A stretch of DNA of 8,085 bases from positions 1-8,085 of the forward strand of contig SOKG01000063.1 of assembly GCA_004376205.1 (NCBI GenBank), given 5' to 3'. The notes under the pieces were generated by a model. The model had not been told where the DNA came from. It was given only the letters and a program-made list of their open reading frames with translations, and made no database searches. The DNA comes from Dehalococcoidia bacterium. GTDB taxonomy: Bacteria; Chloroflexota; Dehalococcoidia; SZUA-161. The first letter of the stretch is position 1. Each line of letters starts with the position of its first letter. A program made the position numbers and the translations under genes. Of the stretch, positions 1 through 6,421 are shown piece by piece.

Positions 1-474
1 ATGAGTGTCCCTATTTTTTTAATCAAAACTCGCCCTCTTCGGCGCGGTGAGGAGGATAAGCTGGCTGAAATTCAGAATCGTTCCTTCGCAGGCACCTGGG
101 GGTATCATCCCAACACCGTTGAGGAAATAGCCTACCGCGTTGGTTTGAGTGACTGCTGTCCGGAGGGGATAATCTTGGTCTACGAGGGAGGCCAACCCGT
201 GGGCTATTGCTGGGCGACGATAGATGTAGAAGGGAACACGGCTGCAGGCACAAGAAAAGGACGCATCCACATGCTTGGGGTCGTTTCCCATTACCGGGGC
301 AAAGGTTTGGGCAGGGGTGCGCTTCTGGCGGGGCTATCCTATCTTGGGGGCAGGGGAATCGAAGTCGCTGAAGTGACCGTGGACAGCGAGAATAAGGAGG
401 CCTGTGCGCTCTATGAGTCGGTGGGCTTCAAGATTTGGACGACCACCGCATGGTACGAAAAGGCGCTGGACTAG
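1..474 (+). CDS. GNAT acetyltransferase, MshD C-terminal-half-like (5' end may lie outside window)
   Basis: Probable acetyl-CoA-dependent N-acetyltransferase of the GNAT fold, 157 residues as read from the ATG at base 1. The acetyl-CoA pyrophosphate loop is RGKGLG (residues 99-104), preceded by the beta-4 strand HMLGVV and followed by the ALYESVGF motif (136-143) typical of GNAT beta-6/alpha-4. The stretch from HMLGVV to the end resembles the second GNAT domain of mycothiol synthase (MshD), including a GLxxLxxRG helix and an aromatic C-terminus (TTTAWYEKALD). MshD proteins carry two GNAT domains (about 300 aa), so this could be the C-terminal half of a longer gene starting before the window. 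Equally, residues 8-30 (IKTRPLRRGEED...) look like a normal single-domain N-terminus. No upstream sequence is available to test for a ribosome site. It converges on the glycosyltransferase, with 19 bp between the stop codons. The substrate is unknown. Confidence 0.8.
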   Translation: MSVPIFLIKTRPLRRGEEDKLAEIQNRSFAGTWGYHPNTVEEIAYRVGLSDCCPEGIILVYEGGQPVGYCWATIDVEGNTAAGTRKGRIHMLGVVSHYRGKGLGRGALLAGLSYLGGRGIEVAEVTVDSENKEACALYESVGFKIWTTTAWYEKALD

Positions 475-493
475 CCCACTTTGTATTGTCCAG

Positions 494-1726
494 TTAGACC
501 ACCTCGGCGACCTGTTTGCCAAGTACCGCCCTGTATTCACTTACTATCTTTTCAGCAACGTTTGACCAGTTGAATTTGCCTACTGACGCCCGAATCGAGC
601 CAGCAGACTTCCTGCGAGCGTCCGGTTCTGCCAGAAGCGCAGCTATGGTGTCTGCCAGGTGAACGGGAGCATTGTCTTTCACCAAGTACCCGTTCTGGCC
701 GTGACGGACAACGCTCTCCATGCCCCCTACGTCGGTAGCCACTACGGGCGTTCCGCAGGCCAGGGATTCCAAGGCCACCAGCCCAAAGCTCTCGTAGTAG
801 GAGGGAATGACGCAGACATCTGCTGCGCTGTAATAAAGAGGCAGGTCTTCCTGCCTTACGGTGCCTACAAATGTGACAGTATCTTGAATATTCAGATTCC
901 GGGCCAGACTTTGCAGCCTTTCCTTTTCGGGTTGACTATCGTCATCGCCGCCGATCACCACCAGTCTGAGATCACGCCCATTGTCCAGAATAGGCATAGC
1001 CATCAACAACCTGTCTATGCCCTTCAGCGGCTCAACACGGCCTACGAACAGGACCATGCTGCCGCCGTTGAAGCCCAGATGCTGCCGCGCAGTTTCTTTG
1101 TTCACGCTTTGGAAAAGGTTCAGGTTCACGCCACAGGGAACCACGCCGATTTTCTCAGGTGTAGCACTGTAGTAACGGGTCAAATCCTTCTTTTCCTTCT
1201 CCGTGGCGGCAATAATTCTGTGGCTGTCACCGACCAGCTCCCTTTCACTCACCAGGCGGAGCTCGGATTCCTCCTCTCCCACAGCGATTGCGTTCTTGAC
1301 TGCGCCCAGCGTGTGGAACATCGTGATATGGGGGACATCCCACCAGACCTGTAACTGTCTCCCCACCCAACCCGACAGCCAGTAATGGCTGTGTATCAAG
1401 TTGTATTGCAGCCCGTTGCTCTTTCTGAAATGCTCTAAGGAGCAGGCCATGTCGGCGAGATGAGCATAGAGCACTAGCTTGTGCATGTGCTCAACTTCCC
1501 CCACCTGAAGATGAATAACTCGTGCATTCTCCCCGAGTTCTACAATTTGATCGTCTGCAGGGTCGTGAGCGCGGGTATAGATATCTACTGAATTCCCACG
1601 CCTTCCCAGCTCGCGGGCAAGCTCCCGGATGTAGACGCTCATGCCGCCTGTGTCTTTGCTTCCCAGCTTACCCAGGGGACAGCTGTGGACACTGAGCATG
1701 GCTATCTTCAATCGGTCTGCTGCCAT
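494..1726 (-). CDS. GT4-family glycosyltransferase, MshA / sucrose-phosphate-synthase-like
   Basis: Retaining GT-B glycosyltransferase of 410 residues, expected to be cytosolic and to transfer a sugar from a nucleotide-sugar donor. The N-terminal Rossmann half has the GGMSVY donor-loop motif (27-32), the SVDIYTR strand (46-52) and HSHYWLSG (112-119), followed by FHTLGAVKN (137-145). The C-terminal half has FVGRVEPLKG (227-236, with donor-phosphate-binding Arg230 and Lys235) and the E-x7-E motif ESFGLVALE (312-320). These motifs match MshA (UDP-GlcNAc:inositol-phosphate transferase) and sucrose-phosphate synthase better than generic GT4 enzymes. The acceptor cannot be read from sequence. I chose the ATG at 1726 because GGAGGAG (1742-1736) sits 9 nt upstream; the ATG at 1744 would place that motif inside the gene and lacks a good site. 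It follows the CelD-like gene by 54 bp on the same strand and is probably co-transcribed with it. Confidence 0.9.
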   Translation of the reverse strand: MAADRLKIAMLSVHSCPLGKLGSKDTGGMSVYIRELARELGRRGNSVDIYTRAHDPADDQIVELGENARVIHLQVGEVEHMHKLVLYAHLADMACSLEHFRKSNGLQYNLIHSHYWLSGWVGRQLQVWWDVPHITMFHTLGAVKNAIAVGEEESELRLVSERELVGDSHRIIAATEKEKKDLTRYYSATPEKIGVVPCGVNLNLFQSVNKETARQHLGFNGGSMVLFVGRVEPLKGIDRLLMAMPILDNGRDLRLVVIGGDDDSQPEKERLQSLARNLNIQDTVTFVGTVRQEDLPLYYSAADVCVIPSYYESFGLVALESLACGTPVVATDVGGMESVVRHGQNGYLVKDNAPVHLADTIAALLAEPDARRKSAGSIRASVGKFNWSNVAEKIVSEYRAVLGKQVAEVV

Positions 1727-1780
1727 CGGGAATCTCTCCTCCATCGGGTCTAGTCTACGCGCGAATAGACAAAATCGGCG

Positions 1781-2761
1781 TCACTTGAGGGCTATGCGGC
1801 AACTGTAGATAGGGATTTCTTTGCCGCCCAGGCGGTATTTGTATTCCTCAGCTCCTTTGAGGAAGTCGAATTTCTTCCTTCCCCTCTCTATACTGTCTTT
1901 TATAGAGAGGACTTTGGAGAGCAAACCTACGCTCAAGTAGCTGTGTAGGGGATCGTAGCCGCTGTTGTACAGGTATACCTTGTCATTGTAGTCGAAGCAC
2001 ATAACACTGGCAACAGGCAGCGCATGGATTTTCAGAATGCCGAATCTCAGAAGTCCGGCTCCAGCCATAGCCTCCGCTATTGACCTGAAGAAAGATTCCA
2101 TCCTGGCGGTCATGAAGGTTGCCTTGTCTCTTCTGCTGTCCCGAAGCAGCTTGAGAAAGACGTCCATAGTTTCCGGAACGGTTTCCGCGTCCTCAATGGT
2201 GCTATATTCTATGTCGCCTGCCTCATATAATCTCCTCAGCTTGCGACTCACCTCGCGTCGCTGCTTAGTAGTTAACATCTCGAGGTATTCTTCCCAGGCA
2301 GCGGGCAAATCCAGGTCCAGTGAAACATCTTCAAGGGTGCAGGAGACCGTACATCCCTGATTCTTGGCCAGATCGACCAGATTCGTATACGCTGCGGAAT
2401 CAGGTCTCAGTGACTCCAAGTACAGCTCGCTTATGTCGCTATGCCTCAGATGGTCAAGCAGGAGGGTGAAAAAAGCCTGCTCTTTTCCTGGGGCGACAAC
2501 AAAGTCCATGTAATCGCAGACATCGGCGCTGCCGATAAAGGAAGCCCTGCCGTCCTTGACCATCAGGGGGGCGACACCTATTATGTTTCCATTCTCTCTA
2601 ATATCGCACAGGCGTTTTTCAGCTCCAGTCCCGAACTCTCGCCACCAGGCTTCCAGCCAGTAGGGCAGAACGAAGACAGAGCTCCACGCAAGGCAGTCGC
2701 GTAGGTCTGTCCATGAGGAAATCAGGCTGTCAAAACTCTGCTCGGTGAGACTATAGCTCAT
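1781..2761 (-). CDS. FemAB/CelD-like GNAT acyltransferase (GNAT_6 type)
   Basis: A 326-residue protein of the CelD/BcsL or FemAB-like acyltransferase group, which has a double GNAT fold. Members are found near polysaccharide, exopolysaccharide and cell-envelope genes and are thought to acylate sugars or amino groups; the substrate here is unknown. Diagnostic parts are an N-terminal FVLPYWLEAWW segment (30-40), the central basic signature LTTKQRREVSRKLRRL (163-178) and the C-terminal FDFLKGAEEYKYRLGG (298-313). No signal peptide or membrane segment is evident. The reading frame stays open to a TTG at 2848, but those 29 extra residues do not resemble the family, so the ATG at 2761 is preferred. 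This ATG has no well-spaced Shine-Dalgarno site; GGGCAGG lies almost against it. A candidate promoter places the mRNA start only a few nucleotides upstream, so translation may be nearly leaderless. It is first in a probable two-gene operon with the glycosyltransferase. Confidence 0.85.
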   Translation of the reverse strand: MSYSLTEQSFDSLISSWTDLRDCLAWSSVFVLPYWLEAWWREFGTGAEKRLCDIRENGNIIGVAPLMVKDGRASFIGSADVCDYMDFVVAPGKEQAFFTLLLDHLRHSDISELYLESLRPDSAAYTNLVDLAKNQGCTVSCTLEDVSLDLDLPAAWEEYLEMLTTKQRREVSRKLRRLYEAGDIEYSTIEDAETVPETMDVFLKLLRDSRRDKATFMTARMESFFRSIAEAMAGAGLLRFGILKIHALPVASVMCFDYNDKVYLYNSGYDPLHSYLSVGLLSKVLSIKDSIERGRKKFDFLKGAEEYKYRLGGKEIPIYSCRIALK

Positions 2762-2774
2762 ACCTGCCCATACA

Positions 2775-2803
2775 AGTCTAGCACCTCGCCTTGGTTGAAT
2801 CAA
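2775..2803 (-). promoter_or_regulatory. Candidate sigma70 promoter of the CelD-like/GT operon
   Basis: On the minus strand TTGATT (2803-2798) and TAGACT (2780-2775) are separated by exactly 17 nt. The match is 4/6 in each hexamer. The predicted start point lies roughly 6 nt before the ATG at 2761, implying a very short leader and agreeing with the absence of a properly spaced ribosome site. The hairpin at 2872-2891 separates this promoter from the upstream GNAT gene. Confidence 0.4.
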
Positions 2804-2871
2804 TTTCGCTATGCTAATCTCGAAGCACTGAACAGCTACAAATATCAAAATGCAAAGGGAAGAGAAGTAGC

Positions 2872-2891
2872 GTCGTGACAGGAGTCACGAC
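2872..2891 (-). terminator. Perfect 8-bp hairpin downstream of the GNAT gene
   Basis: GTCGTGAC and GTCACGAC form a perfect 8-bp stem around a 4-nt AGGA loop (TCCT on the minus strand). It lies 10 bp after the stop of the minus-strand GNAT gene. The sequence that follows on that strand is pyrimidine-rich (CTACTTCTCTTCCC) but has no clean U tract, so it may be a weak terminator or an mRNA 3'-end stabiliser. Confidence 0.45.
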
Positions 2892-2901
2892 CCATCAGGG
2901 C

Positions 2902-3357
2902 TCAAAAGTAGATGCGAAAGCCGTAAGCCGACGCCTCGAAGCCGACGGAGCGATATAACCGGTGGGCTTCCCTGCGCCTTTTGTCGCTGCATAACTCGAT
3001 CCTGTGGCACCCCTTCTCTTTAGCCCGGGCGACGACGTATTCCAGGAGCAGTTTGCCAACGCCCCTGCGCCGGTGCTTTTGAGCAACTATCAGGTTCTCC
3101 ACCAGAGCCCAGGGGGTGGCGCTATGGGAAAGGTTGGGTACGATGAGAAGCACCACGGTGCCCACAACCTGACCCTCGTATTCAGCAACAAGGAGTTCAT
3201 GTCTGGGGTCAGCACAAATCTCAGCGAACACCCTTCGGTAGTCATCCGGAGAAGGCCTCCGGCCCATCTCAACCTGAGAGAGGCTGATAGTCAATTCATG
3301 GTAGAGATCGAGGATGCGGGGAATATCCTCCTCGGTAGCCAGTCTGATATTCACCAT
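2902..3357 (-). CDS. GNAT family N-acetyltransferase (single domain)
   Basis: A complete 151-residue GNAT enzyme predicted to transfer acetyl from acetyl-CoA to an amine; the substrate cannot be read from sequence. It begins with IRLATEEDIPRILDLYHEL (4-22), the usual beta-1/alpha-1 start. Beta-4 is ALVENLIV (84-91), and the acetyl-CoA loop is RRRGVG (96-101) followed by KLLLEYVVARAKEKGC. Beta-5 is RIELCSD (119-125) and the AHRLYRSVGF motif (131-140) follows. The length is normal for a one-domain GNAT. The ATG at 3357 has AAGGAGG (3375-3369) 11 nt upstream and a promoter just beyond that. It seems monocistronic, since a hairpin follows the stop and the next gene has its own candidate promoter. 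The architecture resembles ribosomal or small-molecule acetyltransferases such as aminoglycoside-type GNATs, but nothing permits a specific choice. Confidence 0.9.
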   Translation of the reverse strand: MVNIRLATEEDIPRILDLYHELTISLSQVEMGRRPSPDDYRRVFAEICADPRHELLVAEYEGQVVGTVVLLIVPNLSHSATPWALVENLIVAQKHRRRGVGKLLLEYVVARAKEKGCHRIELCSDKRRREAHRLYRSVGFEASAYGFRIYF

Positions 3358-3389
3358 CTGCTCTAAGCCCTCCTTGTCATGCCCTAAGT

Positions 3390-3418
3390 AGCATAGATTA
3401 GGCTTGGCTGCGTGTCAA
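3390..3418 (-). promoter_or_regulatory. Strong sigma70-type promoter of the GNAT gene
   Basis: On the minus strand a consensus TTGACA -35 (3418-3413) is followed after exactly 17 nt by TATGCT (3395-3390, 4/6 to TATAAT). The predicted start point, near 3383, leaves a leader of about 25 nt that contains AAGGAGG before the ATG at 3357. Confidence 0.65.
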
Positions 3419-3462
3419 TCCAGTACAGGGACTACCCATAATTCTCAGACGGGCTCCTAGAC

Positions 3463-3491
3463 TTGGGTAGCGAAGAAGGCTAAGATAGAAT
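3463..3491 (+). promoter_or_regulatory. Candidate promoter of the truncated flavoprotein gene
   Basis: TTGGGT (3463-3468, 3/6) and TAGAAT (3486-3491, 5/6) are spaced 17 nt apart. The predicted start near 3498 leaves a leader of about 37 nt before the ATG at 3535. The -35 is poor, so this is tentative, but it suggests that the remnant gene could still be transcribed. Confidence 0.35.
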
Positions 3492-3534
3492 GTGAATTGC
3501 TTGAAGGGTCCCTCTGAGATAGAAAGACAATTGA

Positions 3535-4035
3535 ATGTCAATGGCGCCATTGAAGAGGCTGTTTGAACCCATCAAGATCGGCAACCTGGAGTTGAAGAAC
3601 AGGATAAAGATGCCGGCTATGGCTGTGGTGCCGGCGGAGGCGGAAGACGTGGTAATCAACCGCTTGAAGGCCTTCTACGTCGAGAGGGCAAAGGGCGGTG
3701 TGGCCATTATCGGCACGAGCTGTACCGCCACCGACCTCATCCAGGCCCCCATGTTAGGGCTACACGATGATCGGTTTATCGATGGCCTCAGGGAGTTGAC
3801 CGAGGCCACGGTGGTGGAGATAACAGACAAGGGTGTAAAGATAAGCCAGGCCAGTTCAACAGAGTTCGTCGAAGCGGATACAGTGGTTTTGGCCGGTGGG
3901 CTTGAGCCGAACAGCAGATTGGCTGAGGAGCTTTCAGGAAGAGACCCCGTCGTTTATCCCATTGGCGACTGTGCTCAGCCCGGCAAGCTCTTGGAGGCCA
4001 TCGCTTCCGGTTTTCTCATAGGTCAGCAAATCTAG
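3535..4035 (+). pseudogene. Internally deleted NADH:flavin oxidoreductase / 2,4-dienoyl-CoA reductase-like gene
   Basis: The 166-residue frame joins two distant parts of one multidomain flavoprotein. Residues 1-91 (LKRLFEPIKIGNLELKNRIK, then FYVERAKGGVAIIGT and DDRFIDGLRELTEA) are the start of an old-yellow-enzyme TIM barrel. Residues 92-166 (VVEITDKGVKI, ADTVVLAGGLEPNS, YPIGDCAQPGKLLEAIASGFLIGQQI) are the extreme C-terminus of the FAD/NAD-binding domain. Relatives such as 2,4-dienoyl-CoA reductase or 2-enoate reductase are about 640-670 aa. Roughly 480 residues are therefore missing, including most of the barrel, the FMN site, the Fe-S cysteines and most of the dinucleotide-binding domain. 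The join is in frame near 3800-3812 with no stop codon. The product cannot be a working reductase. The start is ATG 3535 or ATG 3541 (MAPLKRLFEP); neither has a clear ribosome site. It converges on the SDR gene with 12 bp between the stops. An assembly collapse is possible. Confidence 0.85.
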
Positions 4036-4047
4036 GAATCTCTCAGG

Positions 4048-4809
4048 CTACCAGGCGAGCCAGCCTCCATCCACAGCTATGGTCTCACCGGTGACGAAGC
4101 TCGATGCCTCGGATGCCAGGAAGACCACGCAGCCCGCCACCTCGTTGGGCTGGCCTCCCCTTCGCATCGGGATCTTGCTGAGGTTGAACTGAAGAATCCT
4201 CTCGTCGGACTCGATGTCCCGCTTGGCCATATCGGTTTGGATGTAGGACGGGGCGATGGCGTTGACCCTCACGTTGTGCCTGGCCCATTCCACTGCCAGG
4301 GCCTTGGTGAGCTGGACTATGGCTCCTTTGCTCGCTATGTAGGGGGAGATATTCATGAAGCCGGTAAGCCCAAACACTGAGACCATGTTTATGATGCTGC
4401 CCGATTTTCGCTCCACCATGCCTTTTCCGATAGCCTGACAGCAGTAGAAACACCCTTTGAGGTTAGTGTTCAGCACGGCGTCCCACTCCTCCTCCGCCAG
4501 CTTCAGGAATGGCTTTACTATGTTGATCCCGGCATTATTCACCAGGATATCCACTTTGCCGAAGGCTCTCAGCGCCTCCGACGCCAAAGATTCCACTTCC
4601 TCTCTTTGGGAGACGTCTGTCTTGATGGGCAGCGCCTTGCCTCCGCCGGATTGGATTTCCGAGGCAACCTTCTCCAGAGGCTCCTGCCTGCGGCCGCATA
4701 GCACAAGTGAAGCGCCTGCCTCCGCCAATGCCTTGGCGGCTGCCTCCCCCAGACCAGTCCCCCCACCGGTGACGATGGCTACTCTTCCCTCGAGGTCGAA
4801 GATATCTAT
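4048..4809 (-). CDS. Short-chain dehydrogenase/reductase with apparent ATA start
   Basis: Classical SDR of 253 residues, an NAD(P)(H)-dependent oxidoreductase acting on a hydroxyl or carbonyl group. It resembles FabG and gluconate 5-dehydrogenase-like enzymes. The cofactor motif is TGGGTGLG (14-21), followed by NNAG (91-94), catalytic Ser144, the YxxxK pair Tyr157/Lys161, and a C-terminal VTGETIAVDGGW typical of the family. Arg39-Arg40 after beta-2 (LCGRR) suggests NADP(H) preference, which is inference. The reading frame has no ATG, GTG or TTG at the expected N-terminus. The first usual start is TTG for Leu28, which would delete the glycine-rich cofactor loop. The codon aligned with the family start is ATA (4809-4807), 7 nt after AGGAG (4821-4817), giving an N-terminus of (M)DIFDLEGRVAIVTGG. 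It begins 10 bp after the crotonase stop and is surely co-transcribed with it. Confidence 0.88.
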   Translation of the reverse strand: MDIFDLEGRVAIVTGGGTGLGEAAAKALAEAGASLVLCGRRQEPLEKVASEIQSGGGKALPIKTDVSQREEVESLASEALRAFGKVDILVNNAGINIVKPFLKLAEEEWDAVLNTNLKGCFYCCQAIGKGMVERKSGSIINMVSVFGLTGFMNISPYIASKGAIVQLTKALAVEWARHNVRVNAIAPSYIQTDMAKRDIESDERILQFNLSKIPMRRGGQPNEVAGCVVFLASEASSFVTGETIAVDGGWLAW

Positions 4810-4819
4810 CGTCTTTCTC

Positions 4820-5644
4820 CTATCTGCCCCTGAACTTGGGCTTACGTTTCTCCAGAAAAGCTCTTCGACCCTCCTTGAGGTCCTCCATCAGCAGGAGCCC
4901 TGGGCTGAGCAGGTCCTCCCATCGGTAGTCGTCGTCGTGGCCCCGGTGAAGCATTTTCTTTGTGGCGCGGACGGCAAGGACAGGATGCTGGGCAATGGTC
5001 TGGGCCAGGCTCTCAACCTCAGCATAGAGCTTATTGTGTGGAACAACCTTGGCCACAATGCCCCAGTCCTCCGCCTTTCGGGCATCGATGGTCTCTCCAG
5101 AGAAGAGCAGATAGGCAAGCCTGCCTCTTCCCAGAACTCCCCTTCCTCTGCCGAGGGTGATAACGTGGACCGCGCCCACCTTTATCCCCTGGAGACCGAA
5201 CCGGGCCTTGTCGGAGGCGATAGCGATGTCGCTCACGATAGCGATCTTGCAGCCATATCCGTAGGCATAACCATTGACGGCGGCGATTACGGGTTGTGGG
5301 ATGTTCTCGATGCGGCGGAACATCCTGGCGTCCGAGTTGACATAGTCCGTTGATTCCTTCATACCCTCGAATTCCAGGTCACCGAAATCCACTCCAGCGC
5401 TGAAAGCCCGATCCCCGGCTCCGGTGATCACCACGACCCTTATATTCTGGTCATCCTCCACCAGCGACAGGGCATGATCGATCTCCTGGAACATCTTCAG
5501 GTTGCAGGCATTATGCTTATGGGGACGGTTCATAGTTACGGTGGCCACGTGGCCTTTAACTTCGAAGAGAATTGTCTCGTAGTCCGTGTGGCCCTGGTGT
5601 TGCTTCGCCGATTTTCGGCGACGCAGAGCTGGCTGTTCGCTCAT
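4820..5644 (-). CDS. Crotonase (enoyl-CoA hydratase/isomerase) superfamily protein lacking both hydratase glutamates
   Basis: A 274-residue crotonase-fold protein expected to bind an acyl-CoA thioester in the cytosol. The N-terminal strand ETILFEVKGHVATVTMNRP (23-41), the first oxyanion-hole loop AFSAGVDF (80-87) and the second loop AAVNGYAYGYGCKIAIVSD (121-139) are clear. Aligned by eye with rat mitochondrial enoyl-CoA hydratase, the catalytic Glu144 position is Gly153 (FGLQGIKVG) and Glu164 is Tyr178 (RLAYLLFSG). The usual PGAGGTQ loop is replaced by HVITLGRGRG. It is therefore unlikely to be a standard hydratase and may be another crotonase activity (hydrolase, isomerase, C-C bond lyase). 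The 20-residue N-terminal extension is basic and probably disordered. The start at 5644 is supported by GGAGA 10 nt upstream and a good promoter. It is first in an operon with the SDR. Confidence 0.88.
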   Translation of the reverse strand: MSEQPALRRRKSAKQHQGHTDYETILFEVKGHVATVTMNRPHKHNACNLKMFQEIDHALSLVEDDQNIRVVVITGAGDRAFSAGVDFGDLEFEGMKESTDYVNSDARMFRRIENIPQPVIAAVNGYAYGYGCKIAIVSDIAIASDKARFGLQGIKVGAVHVITLGRGRGVLGRGRLAYLLFSGETIDARKAEDWGIVAKVVPHNKLYAEVESLAQTIAQHPVLAVRATKKMLHRGHDDDYRWEDLLSPGLLLMEDLKEGRRAFLEKRKPKFRGR

Positions 5645-5684
5645 AGCTTGCGCTTCTCCAGGTAGATTTGTCTATCGGACTTCG

Positions 5685-5713
5685 ATTATATCGGTGGGTA
5701 CTTTGGCCGTCAA
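5685..5713 (-). promoter_or_regulatory. Strong promoter of the crotonase-SDR operon
   Basis: On the minus strand TTGACG (5713-5708, 5/6) and a perfect TATAAT (5690-5685) are separated by exactly 17 nt. The predicted start near 5678 gives a leader of about 34 nt with GGAGA before the ATG at 5644. The promoter lies inside the plus-strand coding remnant at 5694-5882, so the two features share DNA. Confidence 0.65.
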
Positions 5714-5882
5714 GGCACGTGGGGTTTTTCGCAATCTGGGGATTCTACCTGCCGACCTGGACCATGTGTTTCGACCAACTCCGGGACAGCCGAGCTTTGA
5801 ACTCTATTATGAGGATCGAGGTCCAATTTCCCCAGATGTGGTTGATACTATTGTTGACTGGATGCAGGCCACTCTGCGTTGA
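5694..5882 (+). pseudogene. Short orphan coding remnant, unknown family
   Basis: An open frame of 62 codons if begun at GTG 5694; it stays open upstream to ATG 5586, inside the antisense of the crotonase gene. The translation has natural composition, with DLDHVFRPTPGQPSFELYYED and a final amphipathic helix SPDVVDTIVDWMQATLR, and its codon choice resembles that of a real gene. I do not recognise the family. The tail looks like the C-terminal helix of an enzyme, but no catalytic motif is visible. No Shine-Dalgarno site precedes GTG 5694, and the upstream DNA is occupied by the crotonase promoter. It is best read as the 3' end of a gene whose 5' part was lost, or as a small protein of unknown role. 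A chance frame cannot be excluded. Confidence 0.35.
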
Positions 5883-5899
5883 CTAGGGTCTTGTCCCAT

Positions 5900-6385
5900 T
5901 TATAGCTTCGCCAGGTATCTCCCGAAATCTTTGACTTTGGGCGGCTGCTTGCCTGTTCCTGGCTCAATTGTATGCCCTTCTTCCTTTAGACGTCCAGCCT
6001 GTGCTTCTACGCCACCGGGAAACTTTTCATTTAGACTGCCGTCCCTCTTTACAACCCGCCAGTAGGGCGTTATGTCCTTCCTTCCCATGCCCAGGTATTC
6101 TTGCGCTGCCTCCGCCGAGATCCGAACAAAAATACCTGTTGTGAGTGGGCAGGTTGAATCGACGTTGAAATCCTTTGTCAGGCGCTCCCTGATTTGATCT
6201 ACAGTAACGAGTTGGCCAGATGGTGCCTTTTGCATCAAAGCATCAACAAGAGCAGGCGTGGGGACAAGCATCTTCCCTGCCCCGAACCTTTTTTGCATCT
6301 TCGGTGGCGTGTCAACTACTTTGGGCTCTTGCTGTTTTTCCAGTTTTTCCCGCCAGGTTCCGCGCGGTTTCCCTTTAGCGCTCAT
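5900..6385 (-). CDS. MGMT-family, alkyltransferase-like protein without the acceptor cysteine
   Basis: A 161-residue protein with a C-terminal fold like O6-alkylguanine-DNA alkyltransferase. The segment APSGQLVTVDQIRERL (54-69) corresponds to the recognition helix-turn-helix start (PxGxVxTYxxIA). TPYWRVVKRDGSLNEKFPGG (106-125) corresponds to the PCHRVV-xxxG active-site region, and AGRLKEEGHTIEPG to the terminal KxxLLxxEG. The alkyl-acceptor Cys of the PCHRV motif is Tyr108 (PYWRV) and the His is Trp109. It therefore cannot perform the usual methyl transfer, and recalls the alkyltransferase-like (ATL) proteins that bind O6-alkylguanine and flag it for nucleotide-excision repair. The only cysteine is Cys79 in STCPLTTGIF. 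The 38-residue basic N-terminus (WREKLEKQQEPKVV) is typical of this subgroup. Start 6385 has GGTGAAGAG just upstream. It lies 36 bp behind the MarR gene on the same strand and is probably co-transcribed. The DNA-repair role is inferred. Confidence 0.82.
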   Translation of the reverse strand: MSAKGKPRGTWREKLEKQQEPKVVDTPPKMQKRFGAGKMLVPTPALVDALMQKAPSGQLVTVDQIRERLTKDFNVDSTCPLTTGIFVRISAEAAQEYLGMGRKDITPYWRVVKRDGSLNEKFPGGVEAQAGRLKEEGHTIEPGTGKQPPKVKDFGRYLAKL

Positions 6386-6421
6386 CTCTTCACCTTGAGT
6401 ACGGTCGGCGCACTAAGCCAA

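Noticed and set aside
659..1354. 231-codon plus-strand open frame
   Set aside because: Antisense shadow of the glycosyltransferase gene, whose frame carries full family motifs; the shadow translation shows no recognisable domain.
2762..2848. Upstream TTG start adding 29 residues to the CelD-like protein
   Set aside because: The extension does not resemble family N-termini and the candidate promoter lies inside it.
4085..4453. 122-codon minus-strand frame within the SDR
   Set aside because: Alternative frame of the SDR, rich in His, Gln and Arg, with no domain.
4457..5353. 298-codon plus-strand open frame
   Set aside because: It runs antisense across both the SDR and crotonase genes, including their junction, and its low-complexity Ser/Pro-rich start is typical of a shadow frame.
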